This document shows, piece by piece, positions 56,723 to 64,000 of a DNA stretch of 64,000 bases. Source of the stretch: Alphaproteobacteria bacterium. Lineage in GTDB: Bacteria; Pseudomonadota; Alphaproteobacteria; Geminicoccales; Geminicoccaceae. Below the pieces are notes generated by a model. It did no database searches. It was not told the DNA's origin and saw nothing but the letters and a program-made list of their open reading frames with translations. The stretch covers positions 124,001-188,000 of the forward strand of contig JALSIM010000040.1 of the NCBI GenBank assembly GCA_026990035.1, given 5' to 3'. Made by a program: the position numbers and the translations under genes. How positions within the stretch are numbered: position 1 is the stretch's first letter; every line of letters starts with the position of its first letter.

Positions 56723-57943
56723 ATGTCGGCGAGGCCTTCGACGGGCGATCTCCTGGTGCTGGGTGGCGGGCTCACCGGGCTCGCCCTGGCCGCCGCGGTG
56801 GGCGGTGCCGGCTGGGAGGTGCTGGTGGTGGAGCGGGATTCCTACGGGCGGATGCTCGACGCGCCCTACGACGGGCGGGTGACGGCGGTGGCCCGGGGCT
56901 CGAAGCTGCTCCTCGAAGCGCTCGGCGTCTGGCCGGGAATCCTGCCCCATGCCGAACCCATTCGCGGGATCGAGGTGGCGGAAGGCGGAGTTCCGGTGGA
57001 GGTCCGCTACGACAGCTTGGAGATCGACGGCGAGCCCTTGGGATGGATCGTCGAGAACCGACGGATCCGCGAGGCCCTGCTCGCCCGGGTGCGGCGCCTG
57101 GCGACGGTACGGCTCCACGACGGCGAGGCGGTTCGCGACATCCGCCGCGAGGAATTCATGGTCCGCCTCCGTCTCGCCTCCGGCCGGAGGCTCGCCGCCC
57201 CCCTGCTCGCGGTCTGCGAGGGCCGGCTGTCGGCCACCCGCGGCCGCCTCGGCATCGGCGCCCGGCGCTGGGCCTACGGCCAGACGGGGATCGTCTGCAC
57301 CCTGGTCCACGAACGGCCGCATCGAGGCATCGCCGTCGAACGCTTCTTCCCGGACGGCCCTTTCGCGGTCCTGCCCATGCAGGGGCGGCGGTCCTCCATC
57401 GTCTGGGCGCTCGAGGACGAGCTCGCCGCCCAGATGCGGGGGCTCGGGGACGGCGCCTTCGCCGCCGAGGTGGCGGAACGCTTCGGCGACCGGCTCGGGG
57501 CGTTGCGCCTCGAGGGGCCGCGCTGGTACTACCCGCTGGTACTGGTCTGGTCGGAGCGGTACACGGACTGGAGGGTGGCCCTCGTCGGCGATGCCGCCCG
57601 CGGCATCCATCCGATTTCCGGGCAGGGCTGGAACCTGGCCCTGCGGGACGTGGCGGCGGTGGCCGAGACGGTGGTGGAGCGGCTGCGCCTCGGTCTCGAT
57701 CCCGGGGAGCCGGCGGCGCTCGAGAGCTACGAGGCCTGGCGGCGCTTCGACAGCCTCGCCCTGGTGGCCATCACCGACGGCATCAACCGCCTGTTCGCCA
57801 ACGATCTCCTGCCGCTCAAGCTGGCCCGGAACATCGGCCTCGCCCTCGTCGAGCGGCTGCCGCCGGCCAAGCGTTTCTTCATGCGCCACGCGATGGGGAT
57901 GGTCGGTGATCTGCCGCGGCTGATGCGCGGCGAGCCGCTCTGA
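56723..57943 (+). CDS. FAD-dependent hydroxylase of ubiquinone biosynthesis (UbiH/UbiL/COQ6 family)
   Basis: Class A flavin monooxygenase of 406 residues that would hydroxylate the ring of a ubiquinone precursor. N-terminal FAD motif LLVLGGGLTGLALAAAV, second motif DGRVTAVARGSKLLLEALGVW, and the FAD-ribose motif GDAARGIHPISGQGWNLALR near residue 290. Which ring position it modifies cannot be told. The family usually has His where Arg follows GDAA here. Start at 56723 is a choice; 56708 and 56678 are alternatives. Confidence 0.87.
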   Translation: MSARPSTGDLLVLGGGLTGLALAAAVGGAGWEVLVVERDSYGRMLDAPYDGRVTAVARGSKLLLEALGVWPGILPHAEPIRGIEVAEGGVPVEVRYDSLEIDGEPLGWIVENRRIREALLARVRRLATVRLHDGEAVRDIRREEFMVRLRLASGRRLAAPLLAVCEGRLSATRGRLGIGARRWAYGQTGIVCTLVHERPHRGIAVERFFPDGPFAVLPMQGRRSSIVWALEDELAAQMRGLGDGAFAAEVAERFGDRLGALRLEGPRWYYPLVLVWSERYTDWRVALVGDAARGIHPISGQGWNLALRDVAAVAETVVERLRLGLDPGEPAALESYEAWRRFDSLALVAITDGINRLFANDLLPLKLARNIGLALVERLPPAKRFFMRHAMGMVGDLPRLMRGEPL

Positions 57944-57965
57944 GGGGCGGCCGGCGAAAAGGGAA

Positions 57966-57989
57966 GGGGGCGCCCCGGAGGGCGCCCCC
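57966..57989. terminator. Bidirectional terminator between the UbiH-like gene and amtB
   Basis: GGGGGCGCCC (57966-57975) and GGGCGCCCCC (57980-57989) form a perfect 10-bp stem with a CGGA loop in the 70-bp gap between convergent genes. On the minus strand TTCCCTTTTC follows, a weak T-rich tail. Confidence 0.75.
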
Positions 57990-58013
57990 ACGCCGCCGGG
58001 GGAGGCGGGCGGC

Positions 58014-59318
58014 TCAGTGGACGGTCTCGCCGTGGACCCGCAGATCGAGGCCCTCGATCTCGGTCTCGGGATCGACCCGGAGGCCGACGGTCAGATCGAT
58101 GATCTTGAGAAGAACGAAGCTGGCGAGGGCCGACCAGACGATGGTCGCGACGACCCCCTTGATCTGGATCCAGACCTGGAGGGGGTTGCCCTCGAGCAGG
58201 CCCGGCGTGCCGCCGACGATCTCCGCCGCGAAGACGCCGGTGAGGACGGCGCCCACGGTGCCGCCGATTCCGTGGACGCCGAAGGCGTCGAGGCTGTCGT
58301 CGTAGCCGAGCCGGTTCTTGAGCCAGGTGGCGCCCCAGAAGCAGGCGATCCCGGCGAGCAGGCCGATGACCAGCGCCCCGCCGGGGAGGACGAAGCCGGA
58401 GGCCGGGGTGATGGCGACCAGGCCGCCGACCGCTCCCGAGGCGATGCCGAGGGCGCTCGGCTTGCCGCGCAGCAGCCATTCGCAGACCATCCAGGAAAGC
58501 GCCGCCGCCGCACTGGCGATCTGGGTGACGGCCATGGCCATGCCGGCGGCCCCGTCGGCGGCCAAGGCGGAGCCGGCGTTGAAGCCGAACCAGCCGACCC
58601 ACAGCAGCGCCGCGCCGGTCAGGGTGTAGACGAGATTGTGGGGCGGCATGGGCTCCTTGGGATAGCCGCGGCGCCGGCCCACCACATAGGCGGCGACGAG
58701 GCCGGCGATGCCGGAATTGATGTGGACCACGGTGCCGCCCGCATAGTCGAGCACGCCCGCCTCGCCGAGAAAGCCGCCGCCCCAAACCCAGTGGGTCACC
58801 GGGGCGTAGACCAGGATCCCCCAGAAGGTGACGAACAGCAGCATCGCCGAGAACTTCATCCGCTCGACGAAGGCGCCGACGATCAGCGCCGGGGTGATGA
58901 TCGCGAAGGTCATCTGGAAAGTCATGAAGACGGTCTCGGGGATGGTCCCGGAAACCGCTTCCGGCGTCAGCCCGGCGAGGAACAGGTTGGCCAGGCCGCC
59001 GACCCAGACCGATCCCTCTGAGAAGGCGAGGCTGTAGCCGATCACCATCCAGACGATGGTCGAGACGCAGGCGGTGGCGAACACCTGCATGGCCACCGAC
59101 AGCACGTTCTGCTTGCGGACCATGCCCCCGTAGAAGAGGACGAGACCGGGGATGGTCATCATCAGCACCAGCGCCGTCGCCGTCAGCATCCAGGCGGTAT
59201 CGCCGGAATCCAGGGCGGGCCCGGCGGTTTCCTGGGCACCGGCGGTGCCGGCGAGGAACAGTGGTGGGAAGAGGCCGAGCAGGCCGTAGCGGGGGAACCA
59301 GTTGCGTTCTTCTGTCAT
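58014..59318 (-). CDS. amtB: Ammonium transporter
   Basis: Trimeric inner-membrane ammonium channel, 434 residues. A cleavable signal peptide is likely (ending near TAGAQ). Eleven hydrophobic segments follow, with DTAWMLTATALVLMMTIPGLVLFYGG at the first. The conserved Asp and first pore His lie in LDYAGGTVVHINSGIAG, and the second pore His in DAFGVHGIGGTVG. A sigma-54-type promoter lies upstream. The partner PII gene glnK, usually adjacent, is absent from this locus. Confidence 0.97.
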   Translation of the reverse strand: MTEERNWFPRYGLLGLFPPLFLAGTAGAQETAGPALDSGDTAWMLTATALVLMMTIPGLVLFYGGMVRKQNVLSVAMQVFATACVSTIVWMVIGYSLAFSEGSVWVGGLANLFLAGLTPEAVSGTIPETVFMTFQMTFAIITPALIVGAFVERMKFSAMLLFVTFWGILVYAPVTHWVWGGGFLGEAGVLDYAGGTVVHINSGIAGLVAAYVVGRRRGYPKEPMPPHNLVYTLTGAALLWVGWFGFNAGSALAADGAAGMAMAVTQIASAAAALSWMVCEWLLRGKPSALGIASGAVGGLVAITPASGFVLPGGALVIGLLAGIACFWGATWLKNRLGYDDSLDAFGVHGIGGTVGAVLTGVFAAEIVGGTPGLLEGNPLQVWIQIKGVVATIVWSALASFVLLKIIDLTVGLRVDPETEIEGLDLRVHGETVH

Positions 59319-59378
59319 GATCTCCGACCCGGTGTGTTGCGGCGGGCGCGGGCCCGCCCGCCCTCGCACCGGAGAGAT

Positions 59379-59393
59379 GCAAGTCGGATGCCA
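59379..59393 (-). promoter_or_regulatory. Sigma-54 (-24/-12) promoter element of amtB
   Basis: Read on the minus strand the site is TGGCATCCGACTTGC, matching TGGCAC-N5-TTGC with the GG and GC doublets at the required spacing and only small deviations outside them. It lies 61-75 bp before the ATG. It implies activation by an enhancer-binding protein such as NtrC under nitrogen limitation. Confidence 0.75.
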
Positions 59394-59445
59394 ACCCTTT
59401 CGACCGTCGTTCCCGCGAGCGGACCGGTCGGCGGAACCGGATGGA

Positions 59446-59901
59446 TCAGATGGAGAAGTCGGGCTGCGGTTCGGCCTCGCTCTTCACCCCTTCCCGTTCG
59501 GCCCGGCGGCAGAGTTCCTCGATGGTGATGGAGTCGAGCCGTTCCATCATCTCCTCGGCGAGGGCACCCCAGAGCGGGGCCATGATCCGCGCCCCCAGCT
59601 CGGACTGCGAATGGGGGATGGCGGTTCCTTCCTCCTCGCCGTTCTGTTGGAGGACGCGGACGATCTCGCCGAGGGTGATGCGCCGGCGTTCGCGGGCCAG
59701 CCGGTAGCCGCCCCGCGGGCCGCGGACCCCGCGCAGGATCCCGGCCCGCACGAGCTGCTGCATGACCTGTTCGAGATAGCGTCGCGGCAGCCCGAGACGC
59801 CGGGCGATGTCCTGGCTCTGCACGGGATTGGCGCTGCCGTGGTAGGCGATGTCGATGACCGCCTCGATGGCGAGGGCGAGTTTTCTGGGTGGTCTGAGCA
59901 T
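59446..59901 (-). CDS. Rrf2-family transcriptional regulator without the Fe-S cysteines
   Basis: Winged-helix regulator of 151 residues. The DNA-binding part is typical: LALAIEAVIDIAYHG, then QSQDIARRLGLPRRYLEQVMQQL and ILRGVRGPRGGYRLARERRRITLGEIVRVL. The three cysteines that hold the cluster in IscR, RsrR or NsrR are missing; the only Cys is near the C-terminus (EELCRRA), so it probably senses something other than Fe-S status. It starts 4 bp after the dut stop and is likely co-transcribed with coaBC-dut. Confidence 0.88.
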   Translation of the reverse strand: MLRPPRKLALAIEAVIDIAYHGSANPVQSQDIARRLGLPRRYLEQVMQQLVRAGILRGVRGPRGGYRLARERRRITLGEIVRVLQQNGEEEGTAIPHSQSELGARIMAPLWGALAEEMMERLDSITIEELCRRAEREGVKSEAEPQPDFSI

Positions 59902-59905
59902 CCTG

Positions 59906-60415
59906 TCACCTGTGCTGAGCGGATCCTGGGAGCGGCGTGGCGGCGGCCCGTTCCGGGTCCAGCCCGGTGGAGCCGAAGCCGCCTTCCGCACGTCCGGTCG
60001 CCGCCGGATCCAGGCGCGTCTCCCGGAGCGCCACCCGGAAGACCGGCGCGACCACGAGCTGGGCGATGCGCATGCCGCGTTCGACCCGGAAGGCGGACGA
60101 GCCGAGATTGACGAGGATCACGCCGAGCTCGCCGCGGTAGTCGGCATCGATGGTACCCGGACTGTTGAGAAGCGTGATTCCGTGCCGCAGGGCGAGACCG
60201 GAGCGGGGGCGGACCTGCCCCTCGCAACCCGGCGGCAGGGCGATCCGGATGCCGGTGGGCACCAGCGCCCGGCCGCCCGGCGGAATTTCGAGAGGGCGGT
60301 CGGGGGGGACCGCGGCCAGCAGATCGAGCCCCGCCGCCCCCGCGGTGGCGTAGGTCGGCAGCGGCAGGTCGCGACCGTGCGGCAGCCGTTCGACGAGCAG
60401 TTCGGGCGCGCTCAT
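59906..60415 (-). CDS. dut: Deoxyuridine 5'-triphosphate nucleotidohydrolase (dUTPase)
   Basis: Hydrolyses dUTP to dUMP, keeping uracil out of DNA and feeding dTMP synthesis. 169 residues, with the five trimeric-dUTPase motifs: [38 protein letters not shown], and the C-terminal [11 protein letters not shown]. It overlaps the coaBC stop by 4 bp (ATGA). A LexA-type box lies upstream of coaBC, so this gene may be SOS-induced. Confidence 0.97.
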   Translation of the reverse strand: MSAPELLVERLPHGRDLPLPTYATAGAAGLDLLAAVPPDRPLEIPPGGRALVPTGIRIALPPGCEGQVRPRSGLALRHGITLLNSPGTIDADYRGELGVILVNLGSSAFRVERGMRIAQLVVAPVFRVALRETRLDPAATGRAEGGFGSTGLDPERAAATPLPGSAQHR

Positions 60416-61620
60416 GCCGCCTCCTCCCCCGCGAAGGTGCGGGCGATCTCCGCCGCCAGCCGGCGGGCCAGCTCCTCCTTGTCCATTTCCGGCCAGTCCT
60501 CGACCGCCTCCGCGTCGCGCAGGAACAGCACCCGGTTGCGGCTGCCGCCGAAAACCCCGCTGCCGGCGCTCACGTCGTTGGCGAGCATCCAGTCGCAGCC
60601 TTTGCGGCGGCGCTTTTCCCGGGCCCGGGCGAGGAGATCCCCGGTTTCGGCGGCGAATCCCACCACCAGCCGCGGGCGGTCTGCCGACCGCCGGGCGAGG
60701 TTCCTCAGCACGTCGGGATTTTCGGTCAGCTCCAGGGTCGGCGGATCGGCGCCCTCGCTTTTCTTGAGCTTGGTCGCGGCGATCTCGCGCGGCCGCCAGT
60801 CACAGACCGCCGCGGCGCAGACGGCGATGTCCGCGGGCAGTGCCGCTTCGCAGGCCTCGAGCATCTCCCGGGCGGTGCCGACCCGGACCGTGCGCACCCC
60901 CGGCGGATCGGGAATGGTCACCGGTCCGCTCACCAGCGTCACCTCGGCCCCCGCCGCGGCGAGGGCGCGGGCGATGGCGTGGCCCTGGCGGCCCGAGGAA
61001 CGGTTGGCGAGATAGCGGACCGGGTCGATGGGTTCGTGGGTGGGGCCGCTGGTGACGATCGCCCGCAGCCCGGCGAGCGGCTTCGGGCCCAGCAGGGCGA
61101 GGATCGCCTCGAGGATGGTCTCCGGCTCGGCCATCCGGCCCGGCCCGGTCTCGCCGCAGGCCATGTCGCCCTCTCCGGGACCGACGACATGGACCCCGTC
61201 GGCCCGCAGCCGCGCGAGGTTGCGCCGGGTCGCCGGATGTCCCCACATCACCGGATTCATCGCCGGGGCCACCAGCACCGGCCGGTCGGTGGCCAGCATC
61301 AGGGTGGAGGCGAGATCGTCGGCGAGGCCGTTCGCCATCTTGGCCAGGAAGTCGGCGGTGGCCGGGGCCACCACCACCAGATCGGCCTCCCGCGAGAGGC
61401 GGATGTGGCCCATTTCCGCCTCGTCGGTGAGGGAGAAGAGATCGGTGTAGACCTTGCTCCCGGCGAGGCTGGCGACCGCCAGCGGGGTGACGAACCGTTC
61501 CGCCGCCGGGGTGAGGACGCAGCGGAAGTCCAGCCCCGCCTCGCGGCCGCGCCGGAGGAGTTCGAGCACCTTGTAGGCGGCGATGCCGCCGGTGACGATC
61601 AGCAGGATGCGCTTGCCCAT
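60412..61620 (-). CDS. coaBC: Bifunctional phosphopantothenoylcysteine decarboxylase / phosphopantothenate-cysteine ligase
   Basis: Two consecutive steps of coenzyme A synthesis in one flavoprotein of 402 residues. N-terminal decarboxylase: [19 protein letters not shown], active His in [29 protein letters not shown], and the catalytic Cys in [15 protein letters not shown] near residue 154. C-terminal ligase: [20 protein letters not shown] and [14 protein letters not shown]. It leads the coaBC-dut-Rrf2 transcript, 78 bp after ubiB. Confidence 0.97.
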   Translation of the reverse strand: MGKRILLIVTGGIAAYKVLELLRRGREAGLDFRCVLTPAAERFVTPLAVASLAGSKVYTDLFSLTDEAEMGHIRLSREADLVVVAPATADFLAKMANGLADDLASTLMLATDRPVLVAPAMNPVMWGHPATRRNLARLRADGVHVVGPGEGDMACGETGPGRMAEPETILEAILALLGPKPLAGLRAIVTSGPTHEPIDPVRYLANRSSGRQGHAIARALAAAGAEVTLVSGPVTIPDPPGVRTVRVGTAREMLEACEAALPADIAVCAAAVCDWRPREIAATKLKKSEGADPPTLELTENPDVLRNLARRSADRPRLVVGFAAETGDLLARAREKRRRKGCDWMLANDVSAGSGVFGGSRNRVLFLRDAEAVEDWPEMDKEELARRLAAEIARTFAGEEAA

Positions 61621-61651
61621 CTGCCCTGCGATTCCCGGGGGGTTCCACGCG

Positions 61652-61666
61652 GAACTCTCACGGAAC
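61652..61666. promoter_or_regulatory. LexA-type SOS box upstream of coaBC-dut
   Basis: On the minus strand the site is GTTC-CGTGAGA-GTTC, a perfect GTTC-N7-GTTC match. It lies 32-46 bp before the coaBC ATG, close to the 36-50 bp seen at nrdJ. A weak promoter, CTTGCG (within the ubiB end) and CATCTT, would place the site just downstream of the start of transcription. Confidence 0.6.
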
Positions 61667-61698
61667 GGATGAAATCACGCCCATAAGATGGATTTCGA

Positions 61699-63195
61699 TC
61701 AGTCGAGCGCAAGGCCCAGCGCCAGCCCGAGGATCAGCCACAGCCATCCCGGGGGCGTCACCGGCGGCGAGGGGGGTGGCGCCGAAGGCTGCAGGCCGGC
61801 CAGGATCTGTTCGCCGCGGCTGATCAGCGCCGGGACCCGCCGCATCGCTTCCACTCCCTCCTCGACCGCCCGCCGCAGCTCGGCCTCCGGTCCCATGTTG
61901 TCGCGCACCCATTGCTCGACCAGCGGCTGGGCCAGGGTCCACATGTTGACTTCGGGATCGAGCGCCCGCCCGACTCCTTCGGCCATCACCATCGTCTTCT
62001 GCAGCAGCAGGAGTTCGGGCTGGGTTTCCATTTCGAACTGCTGGGCCACCGACAGCACCTGGCCGAGGAGATGGGCGAAGGAGATCCGCGACAGGGGCAG
62101 GCCGCGGATCGGCTCGCCGATCGCCCGGCAGGCCTGGGTGAAGGCCGCCCGCTCCGAGCGGTCGCTGATGAAGCCGGCCTCGTAGAAAACCTCGGCGACG
62201 GTGGCGTAATCGCCCTCGAGAAAGCCCATCAGCATGCGGGCGAGGTGGAGACGGGTGTGCAGCTCGAGCCGGCCCATGATGCCGAAATCGAGGGCGATGA
62301 TCCGGCCGTTGCGGTCGATCATCATGTTGCCCGGGTGCATGTCGCCGTGGAAGAAGCCGTCGCGGAACACCTGGTTGAAGAACACCCGGGTGGCGACCCG
62401 GAGGATTTCCGCGGGATCGAGGCCGGCGGCGAGGAGCCGGTCGCGCTCGTCGATCGGGATGCCGCCCACCCGCTCGAAGGTCACCACCCGCCGGGCGGTC
62501 CGCTGCCAGTCGACCCGCGGCACGTAGAACCCGGGCTCGTCGGCGTTGTTCTCGGCGAATTCGGCGGCGGCCGCCGCCTCGAGGCGCAGATCCATCTCCC
62601 GCCGGGTGGTGGCGGCGAAGATCCTGACCGCCTCCACCGGCTTGAAACGCCGTATCGGCGGGTGCAGCCGTTCGGCCATCTCGGCGAGCCAGAAGAAGAA
62701 GTCCAGATCCTCCTCCATCGCCCGCTCGATGCCGGGACGCAGAACCTTGACCGCGACTTCCTCCCCCTCGGTGGTGACCGCGAAATGGACCTGCGCGATC
62801 GAGGCCGCGGCCACCGGCGCATCGTCGAATTCGCGGAACAGGACGGCGATCGGCCGCTCGAGCTCCTCCTCGACGGTGCGGCGGGCGATCTCGGCGGGGA
62901 AGGGCGGCAGCCGGTCCTGCAACGCCGAGAGATCCCGGGCCACCGGTTCGCCCAGGAGATCGGCGCGGGTCGACAGGCTCTGGCCGAACTTGATGAAACT
63001 CGGCCCCAGCTCCTGGAGCGCGGCGGCCAGCCGCTGTCCCGGCCGGCCGGCCGCGGCCTTGTTCTGGAAACGGTCGAGGAGCCGCAGCAGCGGCCGGGTC
63101 TGGGGCAGCAGATCGAGGGGGAAGAGGGCGTTGTGGCGGGCGAGGCTGCGGGCGATGCGGACGGCACGGCAGAGATTGCGGACGGTGCGCAGCAT
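61699..63195 (-). CDS. ubiB: UbiB-family atypical kinase/ATPase of ubiquinone biosynthesis
   Basis: 498-residue member of the ABC1/ADCK/UbiB family, needed for ubiquinone synthesis. KxGQ motif in FIKFGQSLSTRADLLG near residues 72-87, nucleotide-binding AAASIAQVHFA, EVAVKVLRPGIE, catalytic HGDMHPGNMMIDRNG and DFGIMGRLE. The C-terminus has a hydrophobic segment (WLWLILGLALGLAL) for membrane anchoring. It follows ubiE after 9 bp. Confidence 0.96.
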   Translation of the reverse strand: MLRTVRNLCRAVRIARSLARHNALFPLDLLPQTRPLLRLLDRFQNKAAAGRPGQRLAAALQELGPSFIKFGQSLSTRADLLGEPVARDLSALQDRLPPFPAEIARRTVEEELERPIAVLFREFDDAPVAAASIAQVHFAVTTEGEEVAVKVLRPGIERAMEEDLDFFFWLAEMAERLHPPIRRFKPVEAVRIFAATTRREMDLRLEAAAAAEFAENNADEPGFYVPRVDWQRTARRVVTFERVGGIPIDERDRLLAAGLDPAEILRVATRVFFNQVFRDGFFHGDMHPGNMMIDRNGRIIALDFGIMGRLELHTRLHLARMLMGFLEGDYATVAEVFYEAGFISDRSERAAFTQACRAIGEPIRGLPLSRISFAHLLGQVLSVAQQFEMETQPELLLLQKTMVMAEGVGRALDPEVNMWTLAQPLVEQWVRDNMGPEAELRRAVEEGVEAMRRVPALISRGEQILAGLQPSAPPPSPPVTPPGWLWLILGLALGLALD

Positions 63196-63204
63196 CGCCG
63201 GCGC

Positions 63205-63999
63205 TCAGATCCGCCAACCCGAATGGATGGCGGCGATGCCGGTCGAGAGGTTGCGCCAGGCGACGTTGGCGAAGCCGGCTTCGGCGATCAGCCGGGCGAA
63301 GGTGGGCTGGTCGGGAAAGCGACGGATGCTTTCGACCAGATAGCGGTAGCTCTCCTCGTCCCCGGCGACGACCCGGCCGAGCAGCGGAACCACGGAAAAG
63401 GAATAGGCGTCGTAGAGGCGATCGAGCAGCGGCACCACCACCCGGCCGAACTCGAGACAGAGAAAGCGGCCGCCGGGCTTCAGCACGCGGCGGATCTCGG
63501 CCAGCGCCCGGTCGATCCGGGTGACGTTGCGGATGCCGAAGGCGATGGTCACCGCGTCGAAGCGGCGGGCGGGGAAGGGCAGGGCCTCGGCATCGCCGGC
63601 GATCCAGTCGATCTCGGCGAGCCAGCCACGGTCGATGGCCCGGTCGCGGCCGACCCCGAGCATGTCGGGATTGATGTCGCAGAGGGTGATCGTGGCCCGT
63701 CCGTCGAGCCGCTCGAGCAGCCGGAAGGCGACGTCGCCGGTCCCCCCGGCGAGATCCAGCAGCCGGATCCCCGGCCGCGGATAGAGCCAGTCGATCAGGG
63801 CCTCCTTCCACAGGCGGTGGACGCCGGCGCTCATCAGATCGTTCATCAGATCGTAGCGCTCCGCCACCCGGGCGAAGACCTCGCGCACCAGGCGCGCCTT
63901 CTCGGCCGGATCCACCGGCCTCTCGCCGAAGGAGCGGGCGAGCTCGTCGACGGCGGAGGTGGCGGCCGTCCGCCGGCTTGTGCGTGATCCGTTGCCCAT
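63205..63999 (-). CDS. ubiE: Demethylmenaquinone/2-methoxy-6-polyprenyl-1,4-benzoquinol methyltransferase
   Basis: S-adenosylmethionine-dependent C-methyltransferase of ubiquinone synthesis. 264 residues; after about 30 variable residues comes [20 protein letters not shown], then the SAM motif [15 protein letters not shown], and the family signatures [20 protein letters not shown] and [13 protein letters not shown]. The ATG is complete inside the window, one base from its end. It is the first gene of the ubiE-ubiB pair. Confidence 0.96.
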   Translation of the reverse strand: MGNGSRTSRRTAATSAVDELARSFGERPVDPAEKARLVREVFARVAERYDLMNDLMSAGVHRLWKEALIDWLYPRPGIRLLDLAGGTGDVAFRLLERLDGRATITLCDINPDMLGVGRDRAIDRGWLAEIDWIAGDAEALPFPARRFDAVTIAFGIRNVTRIDRALAEIRRVLKPGGRFLCLEFGRVVVPLLDRLYDAYSFSVVPLLGRVVAGDEESYRYLVESIRRFPDQPTFARLIAEAGFANVAWRNLSTGIAAIHSGWRI

Positions 64000-64000
64000 G

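Overview
The window is chromosomal DNA of a GC-rich alphaproteobacterium. The evidence is a set of gene orders typical of that class: secD-secF-Mth938-like-squalene/phytoene synthase, rpsB-tsf-pyrH-frr-uppS-cdsA-dxr-rseP-bamA, ubiE-ubiB-coaBC-dut, and DUF1285 divergent from MoxR-DUF58-DUF4159. An NDUFA12-type complex I protein, a plant-type glutamate-cysteine ligase and a B12-dependent class II ribonucleotide reductase fit the same picture. A Rhodospirillales-like lineage is the best guess, but this is inference. No rRNA, tRNA, CRISPR array, insertion sequence or prophage was seen; the window looks like ordinary core chromosome with two transport/catabolic islands.

Layout. 1-7.1 kb: end of secD, secF, a Mth938-like gene, a TraT lipoprotein and superoxide dismutase (minus), an NDUFAF6-like squalene/phytoene synthase homologue, a glycine-zipper lipoprotein, argE and an aspartoacylase-like gene. 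7.1-14.4 kb (minus): minE, minD, minC, trmFO and the very long nrdJ. 14.35-14.98 kb: a 630-bp gene-free region with dyads. 15-25.3 kb: NDUFA12, VOC and DUF3750 proteins, ghrA, an orphan ParA, gshA, a secreted hypothetical, aroC, fabI, a YihY/BrkB protein and ilvD. 25.3-32 kb: the four-gene MoxR module. 32-34.5 kb: DUF1285, a Nudix hydrolase and the CCA-adding enzyme. 34.6-45.2 kb: a long plus-strand run covering translation, isoprenoid, phospholipid and outer-membrane assembly genes. 45.3-49.5 kb: a biotin-dependent carboxylase alpha subunit, an arylsulfotransferase-family protein and a ferredoxin-like protein. 49.5-56.5 kb: a tripartite tricarboxylate transporter with an SDR dehydrogenase, facing a sugar ABC transporter. 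56.7-64 kb: a UbiH-like hydroxylase, amtB, an Rrf2 regulator, dut, coaBC, ubiB and ubiE.

Regulation is the most informative part. Two perfect GTTC-N7-GTTC motifs, the LexA operator form known from alphaproteobacteria, lie 32-50 bp upstream of nrdJ and of coaBC-dut, one between the -35 and -10 hexamers of a good promoter. This suggests that dNTP supply and dUTP removal are tied to the SOS response. amtB has a near-consensus sigma-54 element. The rpsB leader can form two mutually exclusive hairpins. The bam/lpx locus lacks lpxD, lpxA, lpxI and lpxB at their usual positions. DnaA-box-like motifs flank nrdJ. No clearly new defence or conflict system was found.
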